This document shows positions 21,314 to 28,212 of a DNA stretch of 29,841 nucleotides, piece by piece (positions within the stretch are counted from its first letter, which is position 1; the number at the start of each line of letters is the position of its first letter). Origin of the DNA: an uncultured Oscillospiraceae bacterium (GTDB lineage Bacteria; Bacillota; Clostridia; Oscillospirales; Oscillospiraceae); contig CAKTKT010000020.1 in assembly GCA_934572325.1 (NCBI GenBank), positions 1 to 29,841 of the forward strand, written 5' to 3'. The notes under the pieces were generated by a model. That model did not search any database. It saw only the letters and a program-made list of their open reading frames with translations, and was not told the DNA's origin. Position numbers and translations under genes: made by a program.

Positions 21314-23383
21314 TTAAGCCTTCTCAACTTCCTTGAGAAGCTTGCCGTTGCTGTCATAGATCTTGAGCACGCCGTTTTCGAGCTTCACGGTGAGCTTTTC
21401 ACCGGAGAGCACAAGGTCGCTCAGATCAACGTCAAATACGACCTCACCACCGTAGACGACCTTGAGCGAGCTCTCGGAGTATTTGACGGTGACGAGCTGA
21501 CCGGCATCCTCAAGCAGGGGCTTGACATCGACGGAGACAAGGTCCTTGTCGCCGCTCTTCACGGTGATGACATTGTTCTCGTGGGTGACGGTCACGACGT
21601 CGGACGCGCTCGCGTTCTTGACGGTCGCAACGTCAATGTCAATGACAAGATTGGTGTCAAGCTGGATGGACGCCTCGGTCGCGCCGCTCTTTTCGAGCGC
21701 GGTGACGGACTTGATCGTGACCTCATGCGGGGCAACCGCGTTGCCGCTGCTGTCGCTCACGGTAATCTTTGCGGTCGTGCCCTCGAGCTTCACAGCCGCC
21801 TGCTCGCTGGAATTGTCGCGCTTCGCCTCGACGAGCTTGTCGTCCGCCTTTGCGGCGGGCTGCACAGGCTCAGCCGCAGGTGCGCTGTCCTCGGCAGCGG
21901 CAGGGGCGGGAACGGTATAGGTCTCGCCGTTCTTGACCTCAACGCCGTTGACGAAGACGCTCTGTCCGCAGGCATTGACTATCACCGCACCGGCGGGAAC
22001 GTCAGTGTAGGTGTCAAAGTTCTCGCGCACCGAATGAACGGTGATGGGTTGACCCTTGATTGCAGCGTTCACAATATCCGGATTGACGTCAAAGCCAACT
22101 GCGCCAAAGTTGACGTAGTACAGCCCGCCGGTCTCGAAAATGAGGGCGTTCTCACCCGCAAAACCAAGAACGCTTGCGTCATTATAAATCCCGCCGATAC
22201 CGACGGTGTAATTCAAAAACGTTTTGTCGATCTTGCCACTGAAATTGCCGTAGAACATTGCAATCTGTCCGCCATTTTCGTTGCCGGTCTGTCCGAAGAG
22301 TATACCGTGACCGTCGCTGCCGGCTCTGAACGTGCCGTTGTTGATGGTTATCCAGCCGGAACTAGGCCGCGTAGAGCTGCTGATGTAGCCGTTTGCAATC
22401 AACGCTCCCGATTCGTTGCTGAACAACTTGCCGTCTGCGCCCCCTATATCCACGAACCCCGTGTTGAGGAGCACGGGCTTGTTGCGCGAACTGAACGTGC
22501 CTCCGGATATGGTGAGATCGTCGCCGTTCACGACAAGGGCATTGCTGCCATCGGCGCTCTCGGTGGTGAACGTACCGGCATTGATGGTCGCTCTGCCGTC
22601 GTTGTAGAGCACCGCCCCCGTGCTGCTGTTGGAAAAGACGCCGCCCTGATGGTCGCTGATCTCAAGCGTGCCCGCATTGTAGATAACCGGAACTTCAGAC
22701 GAGCCGGTGACCTTCTCAACATCGCCGATGACCATCGTCGCGCCATTCCCGTTGAAGATAGTCGGAACATCGCCTGTCGAGGTGTACGCTCCGATATTCA
22801 GCGTGGCAGTGCCGAAGTTATTGACCGCCGAGACGCCGCTGCCCACGACTGCGCCGCTGTTGAGCTCCGGCTCGGAAGCGCCGTTGATCGTGAGATCGCC
22901 GTTGTTGACGACGGTTGCACCGTTATCCTTGTTGGTCAGCGTTTTGCCGTTGAGGTTGATGATGATGGTTCTGCCTTCCGGGATAACAACGTTCTCTGCA
23001 ATATTCTTCTGGAGCGTGACCTCGTTAACCTGTTCGCCGGATGCGTCTTTGCCGTTCAGCGCGGCAGCAATGCTGCCAAAGCCAGTGCCGTCGTTGGCGG
23101 TGACTGCGGGGGTCTTCTCCTCGCCGACTTCTCCCTCCTTAGTTTCCTCTGCGGGAGCGCCGGACTTGGTCAGAATGGGCTGCTCGGGCTGCTGGGGTTG
23201 TTCAAGCGACTCAAGCTGCTGCCCGCCCAGATTTTCATGCGGTGCAGACAGTCCACCCTGCTCGGCAGACGGGAGCGTGCCGCCGTCCTCACCCTCGCCC
23301 TCGGCAAAGGCACAGGTCGGGATAAGTACGAGACATACTATCAACGCAAGTATGACTGCAATTACCAGTTTCTTTCCTTTCAT
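21314..23383 (-). CDS. Large secreted beta-helix-like surface protein
   Basis: 689 residues. A signal peptide (MKGKKLVIAVILALIVCLVL, cleavage near AFA|E) is followed by an acidic Gln/Pro/Glu-rich segment (30-90), then about 330 residues of short repeating strands with Asn ladders ('IIINLNGKTLTNKDNGATVVNNGDLTINGAS', 'VPVIYNAGTLEISDHQGG', 'GALIANGYISS'), as in pectate-lyase-like right-handed beta-helices of adhesin-like proteins. A Pro/Ala linker near 'APAPAAAEDSAPAAEP' leads to a C-terminal beta-rich domain ending KLLKEVEKA. There is no LPXTG sorting signal, SLH or choline-binding repeat, so attachment is unclear and release is possible. AAGGAGG precedes the ATG. Role (adhesion, glycan binding) is not readable. 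Confidence 0.82.
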   Translation of the reverse strand: MKGKKLVIAVILALIVCLVLIPTCAFAEGEGEDGGTLPSAEQGGLSAPHENLGGQQLESLEQPQQPEQPILTKSGAPAEETKEGEVGEEKTPAVTANDGTGFGSIAAALNGKDASGEQVNEVTLQKNIAENVVIPEGRTIIINLNGKTLTNKDNGATVVNNGDLTINGASEPELNSGAVVGSGVSAVNNFGTATLNIGAYTSTGDVPTIFNGNGATMVIGDVEKVTGSSEVPVIYNAGTLEISDHQGGVFSNSSTGAVLYNDGRATINAGTFTTESADGSNALVVNGDDLTISGGTFSSRNKPVLLNTGFVDIGGADGKLFSNESGALIANGYISSSTRPSSGWITINNGTFRAGSDGHGILFGQTGNENGGQIAMFYGNFSGKIDKTFLNYTVGIGGIYNDASVLGFAGENALIFETGGLYYVNFGAVGFDVNPDIVNAAIKGQPITVHSVRENFDTYTDVPAGAVIVNACGQSVFVNGVEVKNGETYTVPAPAAAEDSAPAAEPVQPAAKADDKLVEAKRDNSSEQAAVKLEGTTAKITVSDSSGNAVAPHEVTIKSVTALEKSGATEASIQLDTNLVIDIDVATVKNASASDVVTVTHENNVITVKSGDKDLVSVDVKPLLEDAGQLVTVKYSESSLKVVYGGEVVFDVDLSDLVLSGEKLTVKLENGVLKIYDSNGKLLKEVEKA

Positions 23384-23448
23384 GTTTTTCCTCCTTTCGT
23401 CAAAATTTTATATTATCCCCAAGGAAAGAGGGGGTAATACCGTGGGTA

Positions 23449-23480
23449 TTTTTCGCAGATGTGTATACATCTGCGAAAAA
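23449..23480. repeat. Palindromic hairpin, copy 1
   Basis: TTTTTCGCAGATG-TGTATA-CATCTGCGAAAAA, 13-bp perfect arms. It is the exact reverse complement of 23629-23660. It lies in the 5' region of the beta-helix gene, 66 bp upstream of its start. Confidence 0.8.
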
Positions 23481-23538
23481 AGCACATATTCTTTATTCAT
23501 TATTCACGGCAAAATTTCCTGATTTGTTTAAATTGTTA

Positions 23539-23567
23539 TTGATATTTTAAAAACGCTATGGTAAAAT
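23539..23567 (+). promoter_or_regulatory. Plus-strand promoter in the AT-rich gap
   Basis: TTGATA (23539-23544), 17 bp, TAAAAT (23562-23567). It points into a 250-bp region with no gene on the plus strand, towards the second palindrome and the terminator at 23724-23763. It could drive a small RNA of roughly 190 nt (about 23574-23763). The remaining gap sequence, 23384-23822, holds only the palindromes and terminators listed here. Confidence 0.5.
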
Positions 23568-23628
23568 GAACAAAACTTGAATTGCACAGCCTAATATATG
23601 GCTCGTTATTCATCCAAGTTTCAAAAAA

Positions 23629-23660
23629 TTTTTCGCAGATGTATACACATCTGCGAAAAA
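23629..23660. repeat. Palindromic hairpin, copy 2
   Basis: TTTTTCGCAGATG-TATACA-CATCTGCGAAAAA, the exact reverse complement of copy 1, 148 bp away. No T-run follows, so it is not a classic terminator. Confidence 0.8.
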
Positions 23661-23723
23661 TATTCGCCCGAAACTCATGAATTTCCGCTCTTTTCCCCGT
23701 CTTTCTGCACAAAAACCCAAAAC

Positions 23724-23763
23724 CGGAGCGCCGCGAAATTTTCTCGCGGCGCTCCGCTTTTTC
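23724..23763 (+). terminator. Intrinsic terminator, possibly bidirectional
   Basis: CGGAGCGCCGCGA pairs with TCGCGGCGCTCCG, 7-nt loop, then CTTTTT on the plus strand and GGTTTTGGGTTTTTG on the minus strand. No plus-strand gene precedes it; it may end the proposed small RNA, back up the next terminator on the minus strand, or both. Confidence 0.75.
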
Positions 23764-23777
23764 CAGCGTTTCAGCAC

Positions 23778-23810
23778 AAAAGCCGTATGCTTTTTCCGCA
23801 TACGGCTTTT
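23778..23810 (-). terminator. Terminator of the Cys-rich protein gene
   Basis: AAAAGCCGTATGC pairs with GCATACGGCTTTT (13 bp, 7-nt loop). It lies 12 bp beyond the minus-strand stop at 23823, with T-runs on both sides. Confidence 0.8.
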
Positions 23811-23822
23811 GCCTTGTCGCGC

Positions 23823-24632
23823 TTACTTGCCTGTCTTTGACGCCATCGTGCGGTAGTCGGAGCACTCGCACACGCTGTCGGGAGGGAAAAACTCCTCCAC
23901 GGGGAAGCGTATGCGGCTGAAAAGCATGCACGGGTCCTCGTCGCTTGCAACGCCCGGGCACTCCTTGTCGGGCATGCAGTAGTCATACGCCGGTATGAGA
24001 AGCTGGGTGTCGCGCTCAAGGCGGATGATGCTGAACTGCCCGATGGTCACGAACCACCGGCGCGCCGTGTCGCTGACGACGAGCGTCTCGGCGAACGCGG
24101 AGGTGATGAAATCCGGAATACGGCGCTGCTCGATGTCGGTGGGGATGAGGCACTCCGCGTCCACCAGCTTGCAGTGCAGGCAGATGGGATCGACGGAGTT
24201 GACCACCGCCGTGGGCAGATCGTCTATGCCCGCCCGCGCCGCGGCGGCGTCGGACGTGAAGGTTTTCACGCTGCCCTCGCTGCCGAAGAGCATCACGCGC
24301 TTGTCGAACACCGCCAGCCCCGTGCACTGCTGTCCGGCGGGGAAGGTCTCGCAGGTGACGCGGTAAAAATACGTGCAATCGACCGTGTAATATCCTCGGT
24401 TGAAGCTGATGGGCTCGACATTCACATCTACGTAAAGGAGCTCCGCAGACCTTGGGCGAATGCTCAGGGCGTTTTCTATGTAGGACTGCGACGTGACCGT
24501 GGGGTACACCCTCAGATCGTCAACGCAGTCCTTGTCGCGGCAGCTATCGAATATCTTTTTTGTGTTGATGCAAACGGCTTCGCGGATGCTTGCCGAACTC
24601 TCGACAGGTCCGGGCACAACTCTGTCCGCCAT
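23823..24632 (-). CDS. Conserved Cys-rich clostridial protein of unknown function
   Basis: 269 residues with 14 cysteines, including SCRDKDC near the N-terminus, PICLHC, and a C-terminal run YCMPDKEC...PCMLF...VCEC. No signal peptide, membrane segment or known catalytic motif is visible. 'CINTKKIFDSCRDKDCVDDLRVYPTV', 'LYVDVNVEPISFNRGYYTVDCTYFYRVT' and 'AVFDKRVMLFGSEGSVKTFTS' recall a protein family I know from many Clostridia, always unnamed. The high Cys content and beta-strand pattern would suit a cross-linked or metal-bound structural protein such as one of the spore coat, but this is only inference. Two in-frame ATGs exist; the upstream one (24638) is 1 nt from AGGAGG, the one at 24632 is 7 nt away and is chosen. 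It appears monocistronic. Confidence 0.75.
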   Translation of the reverse strand: MADRVVPGPVESSASIREAVCINTKKIFDSCRDKDCVDDLRVYPTVTSQSYIENALSIRPRSAELLYVDVNVEPISFNRGYYTVDCTYFYRVTCETFPAGQQCTGLAVFDKRVMLFGSEGSVKTFTSDAAAARAGIDDLPTAVVNSVDPICLHCKLVDAECLIPTDIEQRRIPDFITSAFAETLVVSDTARRWFVTIGQFSIIRLERDTQLLIPAYDYCMPDKECPGVASDEDPCMLFSRIRFPVEEFFPPDSVCECSDYRTMASKTGK

Positions 24633-24740
24633 AGACATACCTCCTTTGAAGAGACCATATAAGTAACTTCAATACAGTGTATGCGCCGCCGCGCTATTTC
24701 GCTCTTGAAAAAAACGACGGATTATAATAAAATAAGATAT

Positions 24741-25017
24741 TACCACCAGTTGACGAGAGCACACACGCCTGACAGCACGTCTTTTCGGCTCTTTTTGTCC
24801 TTTTCGCCTTGATGGGTTACGACACATCTGCGTCTCAAAAGCCAAAAATCACTCGAAAATACATCGCTGTCAGGTGCGAGCAGCTTTGCCGGAGCAGAAA
24901 TGCGTTCAGGCAATGAAAAGCCCGCAGGGAATACTTTGTGTATTGGCAAGGGCTTTGAGGCGGCATGAGCGTATTTCTGCCCGGCAAAACCGTGTGTGTC
25001 CTTGTCAACTGATGGTA
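24741..25017. repeat. Family B MITE-like element, copy B2 (inverted relative to B1)
   Basis: 277 bp; the ends TACCACCAGTTGAC and GTCAACTGATGGTA are inverted repeats with terminal TA. Read in reverse complement it follows B1 almost base by base over its whole length, including the AAAGCCC/GGGCTTT hairpin with core at 24930-24944 and the internal CCTGACAGC/CGCTGTCAGG repeat. It abuts short element A3. The stretch 24639-24740 upstream is AT-rich leader of the Cys-rich gene with nothing else recognised. Confidence 0.85.
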
Positions 25018-25070
25018 GGAAGCTCTGAATAAATGCGTCAAACGCTGACAGCCGTTTATTCAGAGATTCC
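25018..25070. repeat. Family A element, short copy A3
   Basis: 53 bp: GGAAGCTCTGAATAAA at the left and the near-perfect reverse complement TTTATTCAGAGATTCC at the right, with GCGTCAAACGCTGACAGCC between. It equals the two outer arms of A1 joined without the central hairpin. It starts directly at the end of B2. Confidence 0.8.
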
Positions 25071-25097
25071 TCGGATATAAAAGGGAGGAGAATCAAT

Positions 25098-25637
25098 ATG
25101 CCGCACCACGGAATGATACACGAAAAGCTGGATATAAAGATCCTCATCCTCTTCATTCTGCGCCGGCTTCCCGGCGTTGTCGAGCCGGAGACGCTGTTGG
25201 ATCTCGCGCAGTGCGACGCGGGCGTAGGGTACTTTGACTACTCCGACTGCCTTGCGGAGCTTGTTGCCACGGGGCACATCGACGAGGCGGACGGCGGCTA
25301 CCGCATCACGGAGAAGGGCGCGCGCAACGCCGACACCGTGGAGAGCAGCCTGCCCTACTCCGTGCGCCTGAAGGCGGAGCGTATGCTCGCCCCCGTGGCG
25401 GAGCGCCTTGCCCGCGACGCGATGATCGTCACGGAGCATTTCATGACCGACAGCGGGCTGACGGCGCACTTGGCAATGTCCGACGGCAAGGGGGAGATCA
25501 TTGATATGCGCCTGCTCATCGCAAGCGAAGCGCAGGCAAAGACCATCGAGAAGAACTTCCGCCGCAGCGCGGAGAAGATCTATCAGCAAATTATCGCTCT
25601 TGTGAGCGAGGAAGAGAGGAAGGGAAGCACTGATTAA
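25098..25637 (+). CDS. DUF4364 family protein (winged-helix-like)
   Basis: 179 residues. The N-terminal part 'EKLDIKILILFILRRLPGVVEPETLLDL...YFDYSDCLAELVATGHI....GGYRITEKG' is the winged-helix-like pattern of DUF4364, a Bacillota family presumed to bind DNA; the C-terminal half pairs strands 'MIVTEHFMTDSGLTAHLAMSDGKGEIIDMRLLIAS' with a final helix. No target is known. GGGAGG is 9 nt from the ATG. The gene sits between direct copies A3 and A4, and its last codons (GSTD and TAA) lie inside A4, so the present C-terminus is repeat-derived. asnA follows after 51 bp. Confidence 0.82.
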   Translation: MPHHGMIHEKLDIKILILFILRRLPGVVEPETLLDLAQCDAGVGYFDYSDCLAELVATGHIDEADGGYRITEKGARNADTVESSLPYSVRLKAERMLAPVAERLARDAMIVTEHFMTDSGLTAHLAMSDGKGEIIDMRLLIASEAQAKTIEKNFRRSAEKIYQQIIALVSEEERKGSTD

Positions 25638-25676
25638 ATGCGTCAGACGCTGACAGCCGTTTATTTCAGCGCTTCC
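25623..25676. repeat. Family A element, short copy A4
   Basis: 54 bp, GGAAGCACTGATTAAAT at the left and TTTATTTCAGCGCTTCC at the right, with GCGTCAGACGCTGACAGCC between; same orientation as A3. It contains the DUF4364 stop codon and ends 12 bp before the asnA start. Confidence 0.8.
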
Positions 25677-25688
25677 TAAAAAAATTAA

Positions 25689-26702
25689 ATGAATTCTATC
25701 ATCCCCGACGGCTACAAAAGCCTTTTGAGCATCTATGACACGCAGAAAGCCATTGGGCTTCTCAAGCGCCTTTTTGAGGACAGGCTATGCGCGCTTTTGA
25801 ACCTCTACCGCGTGTCCGCGCCGCTGTTCGTGGAGGCGGACTCCGGTCTCAATGACGATCTCAACGGCGTTGAGCGCCCCGTGTCGTTCGACATTCTCCG
25901 CTCCGACAAGACCGCGCAGGTCGTGCAGTCTCTTGCCAAGTGGAAGCGCGTGGCGCTAAAGCGCTACGGCTTCTACCCAGGGCGCGGGCTGTGCACGGAT
26001 ATGGACGCCATCCGCCGCGACGAGGACGTGCTGGACAATCTCCACTCGGTGTATGTCGATCAGTGGGACTGGGAGAAGGTCATCCTTCCGGAAAACCGGA
26101 ATATAGACTATCTCAAGTCCACGGTGCTGGACATCGTCACCGCCATCTGCGACACGCAGGACACCATGCAGGCGATATACCCACAGCTCCAGTCTATGCC
26201 GAAGCTGGAGCGGTGCGTGTCGTTCGTCACGGCGCAGCAGCTTGAGGATATGTACCCCGACCTTACGCCCAAGCAGCGCGAGAACGCATACACGAGAGAG
26301 CACAAGACGGTGTTCATCATCGGCATCGGCGGCGCGCTCCGCTCCGGCGAGCCGCACGACGGGCGCGCGCCGGACTATGACGACTGGACGCTCAACGGCG
26401 ATATTCTCTTCTGGTGCGACCGGCTCGGCTGCGCGATGGAGGTGACGTCCATGGGCATCCGCGTCGATCCCGCCGCGCTCGACCGCCAGCTCACGCTCTC
26501 CCACCATGATGAGCGGCGCACGCTGCTGTACCACAGGGCGCTTTTGAACGGCGAGCTGCCGCTCACGATAGGCGGCGGCATCGGGCAGTCGCGCATCTCC
26601 ATGCTGCTGCTGGGCAAGGCGCACATCGGCGAGGTGCAGGCCTCCATCTGGGATGACGAGACCGCCGCCGCCTGCGAAAATGCGGGCGTGACGCTGCTGT
26701 AA
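25689..26702 (+). CDS. asnA: Aspartate-ammonia ligase (asparagine synthetase A)
   Basis: 337 residues, the normal AsnA length. It makes asparagine from aspartate, ammonia and ATP. It has a class II synthetase-like fold with the conserved 'SLAKWKRVALKRYGF', 'GLCTDMDAIRRDEDVLDNLHSVYVDQWDWEK', and near the end 'LPLTIGGGIGQSRISMLLLGKAHIGEVQ'. The start is set by family alignment, but the 12 bp before ATG 25689 (TCCTAAAAAAATTAA region) have no ribosome binding site, and the short element A4 lies right there; it may have replaced it, leaving translation to an A-rich leader. MBOAT follows after 26 bp, so these may form one unit by chance of position. Confidence 0.95.
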   Translation: MNSIIPDGYKSLLSIYDTQKAIGLLKRLFEDRLCALLNLYRVSAPLFVEADSGLNDDLNGVERPVSFDILRSDKTAQVVQSLAKWKRVALKRYGFYPGRGLCTDMDAIRRDEDVLDNLHSVYVDQWDWEKVILPENRNIDYLKSTVLDIVTAICDTQDTMQAIYPQLQSMPKLERCVSFVTAQQLEDMYPDLTPKQRENAYTREHKTVFIIGIGGALRSGEPHDGRAPDYDDWTLNGDILFWCDRLGCAMEVTSMGIRVDPAALDRQLTLSHHDERRTLLYHRALLNGELPLTIGGGIGQSRISMLLLGKAHIGEVQASIWDDETAAACENAGVTLL

Positions 26703-26728
26703 GCGAATAATACGAAGGAAAAAGATAA

Positions 26729-28201
26729 ATGTCTTTTGTCAGTATACAATTCTGGGCGCTGCTGCTGCCGCTGTGCTTTCTTGCATACGTACTTGCGGGG
26801 AGAACGGCGCGCGGGCAGAATATCGTGCTGCTCATCGCCAGCGTGATATTCTACGCCAGCTATGATGTGAAATACCTCATCGTCCTCGCGCTGAGCATCG
26901 CCGTGACGTATCTCGGCGGGCTTCTCGGCTCGAAGCGGGAGGACGCGGCAAAGCGCGGCAGGATATATGCCTGGGCGTTCGTGCTGAATATCCTTATCCT
27001 CGTCGTGTTCAAGTACACGGGCTTTCTCGCGGGCAACCTCAACGCGGTGCTGGGGCTGTTCGGCGCTTCCGTCGCCCCGCCGAAAATACTTCTCCCCGTC
27101 GGGCTCGCGTTCTACACGTTCCAAAGCTCCACCTATCTTCTCGATTTGAAGAGCGGCAAGGCGGAGCCGGAGCGGGATATTGTCAATTACAGTCTCTTTG
27201 TCGCCTTCTTCCCGACGATCGTCTCCGGTCCCATCCTCCGCGCGGAGAGCTTTCTGCCGCAGATCCGCGCCCGCCGCGAGGTGACGTGGGAGCGCTTTCA
27301 GGTGTTCATCTTCACGTTTTTGTGGGGCGCGCTTTTGAAGCTCGTGCTCTCTGACCGCCTTGCCGGATTCGTCACGCACGTTTTCCAGAGCTATTATAAC
27401 TACGGCGGCTTCGTCATGCTCATCCACATGGTCTCCGCCATGCTTCAGCTCTATGTGGACTTCGCCGGATACAGCTATATGGCGATCGCCGTGGCGGCGC
27501 TCTTCGGCTTCGATATTCCCGACAACTTCCGCCAGCCGTGGTTCGCCACGTCCGTGGCGGGGATGTGGCGGCGCTGGCATATCTCCATGACGAGCTGGTT
27601 CACGGATTATCTCTATATCCCGCTCGGCGGCAGCCGCAGGGGCAGGGCGCGCAAAATGCTCAATACGCTCATCGTGTTCACGGTCAGCGGGCTGTGGCAC
27701 GGCGCGTCGTGGACGTTTGCGTACTGGGGCTTCGTCGCGGCGGCGTACATGGTCGTCGGGCAGCTCACGCTGCCGTACCGCAAGAGGGCTTGCGCGGCGC
27801 TGCATATCGACCGCGAGACCTTCGGCTACAGGTCGCTCCAGCGCCTTGTCGTGCTGCTTTTGATGTCGGCGAACGTCGTGCCGTTCAGCATCGGTGGGCT
27901 AAAGGCGACGGCGGTGTACTTTCTGCGTATGTTCACGGTGTGGAACCCGTGGGTGCTCGTTGACGGGTCGCTTGCTAAAATGGGCATGACCGCCACGGAC
28001 TGGGCGGTCGTGCTGGCGTTCGGCGCGGTGCTGCTGACGGCGTCCGCGCTGCGCGAGCATGGGTACGGCGTCAAATTCATCCTTAAGCAGAACGCGGCGT
28101 TCCGCGCCGCGCTCGTGCTCTTGCTGTTCTTTGCGATAATCGTGTTCGGCGTATACGGCGCGCAGTATTCCGCCAACGCCTTCGTGTACGCGGGCTTTTG
28201 A
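26729..28201 (+). CDS. MBOAT family membrane O-acyltransferase (AlgI/DltB-like)
   Basis: 490 residues with about eleven hydrophobic segments. The MBOAT core motif 'MWRRWHISMTSWFTDYLYIPLGGSR' (first His at 284) and the invariant His324 in SGLWHGASWTF are present. MBOAT proteins of this class move acetyl groups from the cytoplasm across the membrane to an extracellular acceptor, together with a DltD/AlgX-type partner. The following SGNH-like gene (start 12 bp after the stop) is such a partner, so the pair probably O-acetylates a surface polysaccharide. dltA/dltC are not in the window, so alanylation is less likely. GAAGGA lies upstream of the ATG. Confidence 0.93.
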   Translation: MSFVSIQFWALLLPLCFLAYVLAGRTARGQNIVLLIASVIFYASYDVKYLIVLALSIAVTYLGGLLGSKREDAAKRGRIYAWAFVLNILILVVFKYTGFLAGNLNAVLGLFGASVAPPKILLPVGLAFYTFQSSTYLLDLKSGKAEPERDIVNYSLFVAFFPTIVSGPILRAESFLPQIRARREVTWERFQVFIFTFLWGALLKLVLSDRLAGFVTHVFQSYYNYGGFVMLIHMVSAMLQLYVDFAGYSYMAIAVAALFGFDIPDNFRQPWFATSVAGMWRRWHISMTSWFTDYLYIPLGGSRRGRARKMLNTLIVFTVSGLWHGASWTFAYWGFVAAAYMVVGQLTLPYRKRACAALHIDRETFGYRSLQRLVVLLLMSANVVPFSIGGLKATAVYFLRMFTVWNPWVLVDGSLAKMGMTATDWAVVLAFGAVLLTASALREHGYGVKFILKQNAAFRAALVLLLFFAIIVFGVYGAQYSANAFVYAGF

Positions 28202-28212
28202 GGGAGGCGGCA

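Noticed and set aside
21581..23437. Plus-strand open frame of 618 residues across the beta-helix gene
   Set aside because: The minus-strand frame has a signal peptide, AAGGAGG and clear repeats; the plus frame has none of these.
23599..23840. 80-residue plus-strand frame starting at 23598
   Set aside because: No ribosome binding site; it reads straight through a palindrome and a terminator, so it is unlikely to be a protein gene.
1571..25017. Family B hairpins as integron attC sites
   Set aside because: No integrase, no R''/R' (GTT/AAC) box layout and no cassette organisation; TIRs with TA fit MITEs better.
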